Origin: an uncultured Veillonella sp.
Lineage (GTDB): Bacteria; Bacillota; Negativicutes; Veillonellales; Veillonellaceae
Direction of reading: 5' to 3'
Length of the DNA stretch: 5,348 nucleotides
NCBI GenBank assembly: GCA_937930265.1
Contig: CALGLI010000193.1
Coordinates: forward strand, 1 to 5,348
Part shown: positions 5,312 through 5,348 of the stretch, piece by piece
How positions within the stretch are numbered: the stretch's first letter is position 1
Layout: the number at the start of each line of letters is the position of its first letter
Program-made: the position numbers and the translations under genes
Notes under the pieces: model-generated
Seen by the model: only the letters and a program-made list of their open reading frames with translations
Database searches by the model: none
Told to the model about the DNA's origin: nothing

Positions 5312-5340
5312 ATTGTACCATAGAATAGGCGGTCTCTCAA
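5312..5340 (-). promoter_or_regulatory. Promoter of the flippase gene
   Basis: On the minus strand, TTGAGA (5335-5340, 5 of 6 matches to the -35 consensus) is followed after 17 bases by TACAAT (5312-5317, 5 of 6). The -10 box is preceded by TGG, making an extended -10. Transcription would begin near 5305, leaving a leader of about 45 bases. That leader contains a small hairpin, AGATTC/GAATCT (5278-5293), of unknown role. Confidence 0.82.
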
Positions 5341-5348
5341 TTAGATAT

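Overview
The window looks like chromosomal DNA of a low-GC diderm Firmicute (class Negativicutes), most probably Veillonella or a close relative. Two observations together suggest this. The translation operon is of Firmicute type, with strong GGAGG ribosome binding sites, a terminator-containing infC leader and a SpoVB-type flippase. The same window also encodes a YadA-like trimeric autotransporter, which needs an outer membrane. The genus is my recollection of family resemblance, not a database result.

Layout. Positions 2-406 (+) are the 3' end of an unrecognised gene cut by the window edge. A near-perfect sigma-A type promoter (416-444) follows, then a structured leader with an intrinsic terminator (526-556). 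Next is the operon infC (578-1093), rpmI (1105-1302), rplT (1350-1700), closed by a terminator (1738-1770). About 300 bases of AT-rich non-coding DNA carry a -10 box and two hairpins ahead of a trimeric autotransporter adhesin gene (2004-3596). A 15-bp-stem terminator (3611-3656), probably used from both sides, separates the adhesin from a convergent minus-strand gene (3703-5259). That gene encodes a 14-helix-type SpoVB/MurJ-family flippase and has its own promoter (5312-5340).

How the parts work. The infC operon supplies initiation factor IF3 and ribosomal proteins L35 and L20. Two layers of autogenous control are visible. One is a leader terminator whose 5' arm can pair instead with an upstream copy of the 3' arm, as expected of an L20-responsive attenuator. 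The other is an AUU start codon on infC, the classic IF3 self-control device. The adhesin is a short lollipop-type trimeric autotransporter: long signal peptide, beta-roll head with 15-residue repeats, neck, short stalk and 4-strand anchor.

Most notable points. (1) A run of eight G in the adhesin signal-peptide region is placed so that gain or loss of one G gives a stop within a few codons, a strong candidate phase-variation switch. (2) About 30 residues follow the beta-barrel anchor and contain two consecutive trimeric coiled-coil motifs, whereas typical anchors end at the barrel. (3) The infC leader contains a mutually exclusive pairing. I see no mobile element, CRISPR array, tRNA or rRNA gene.
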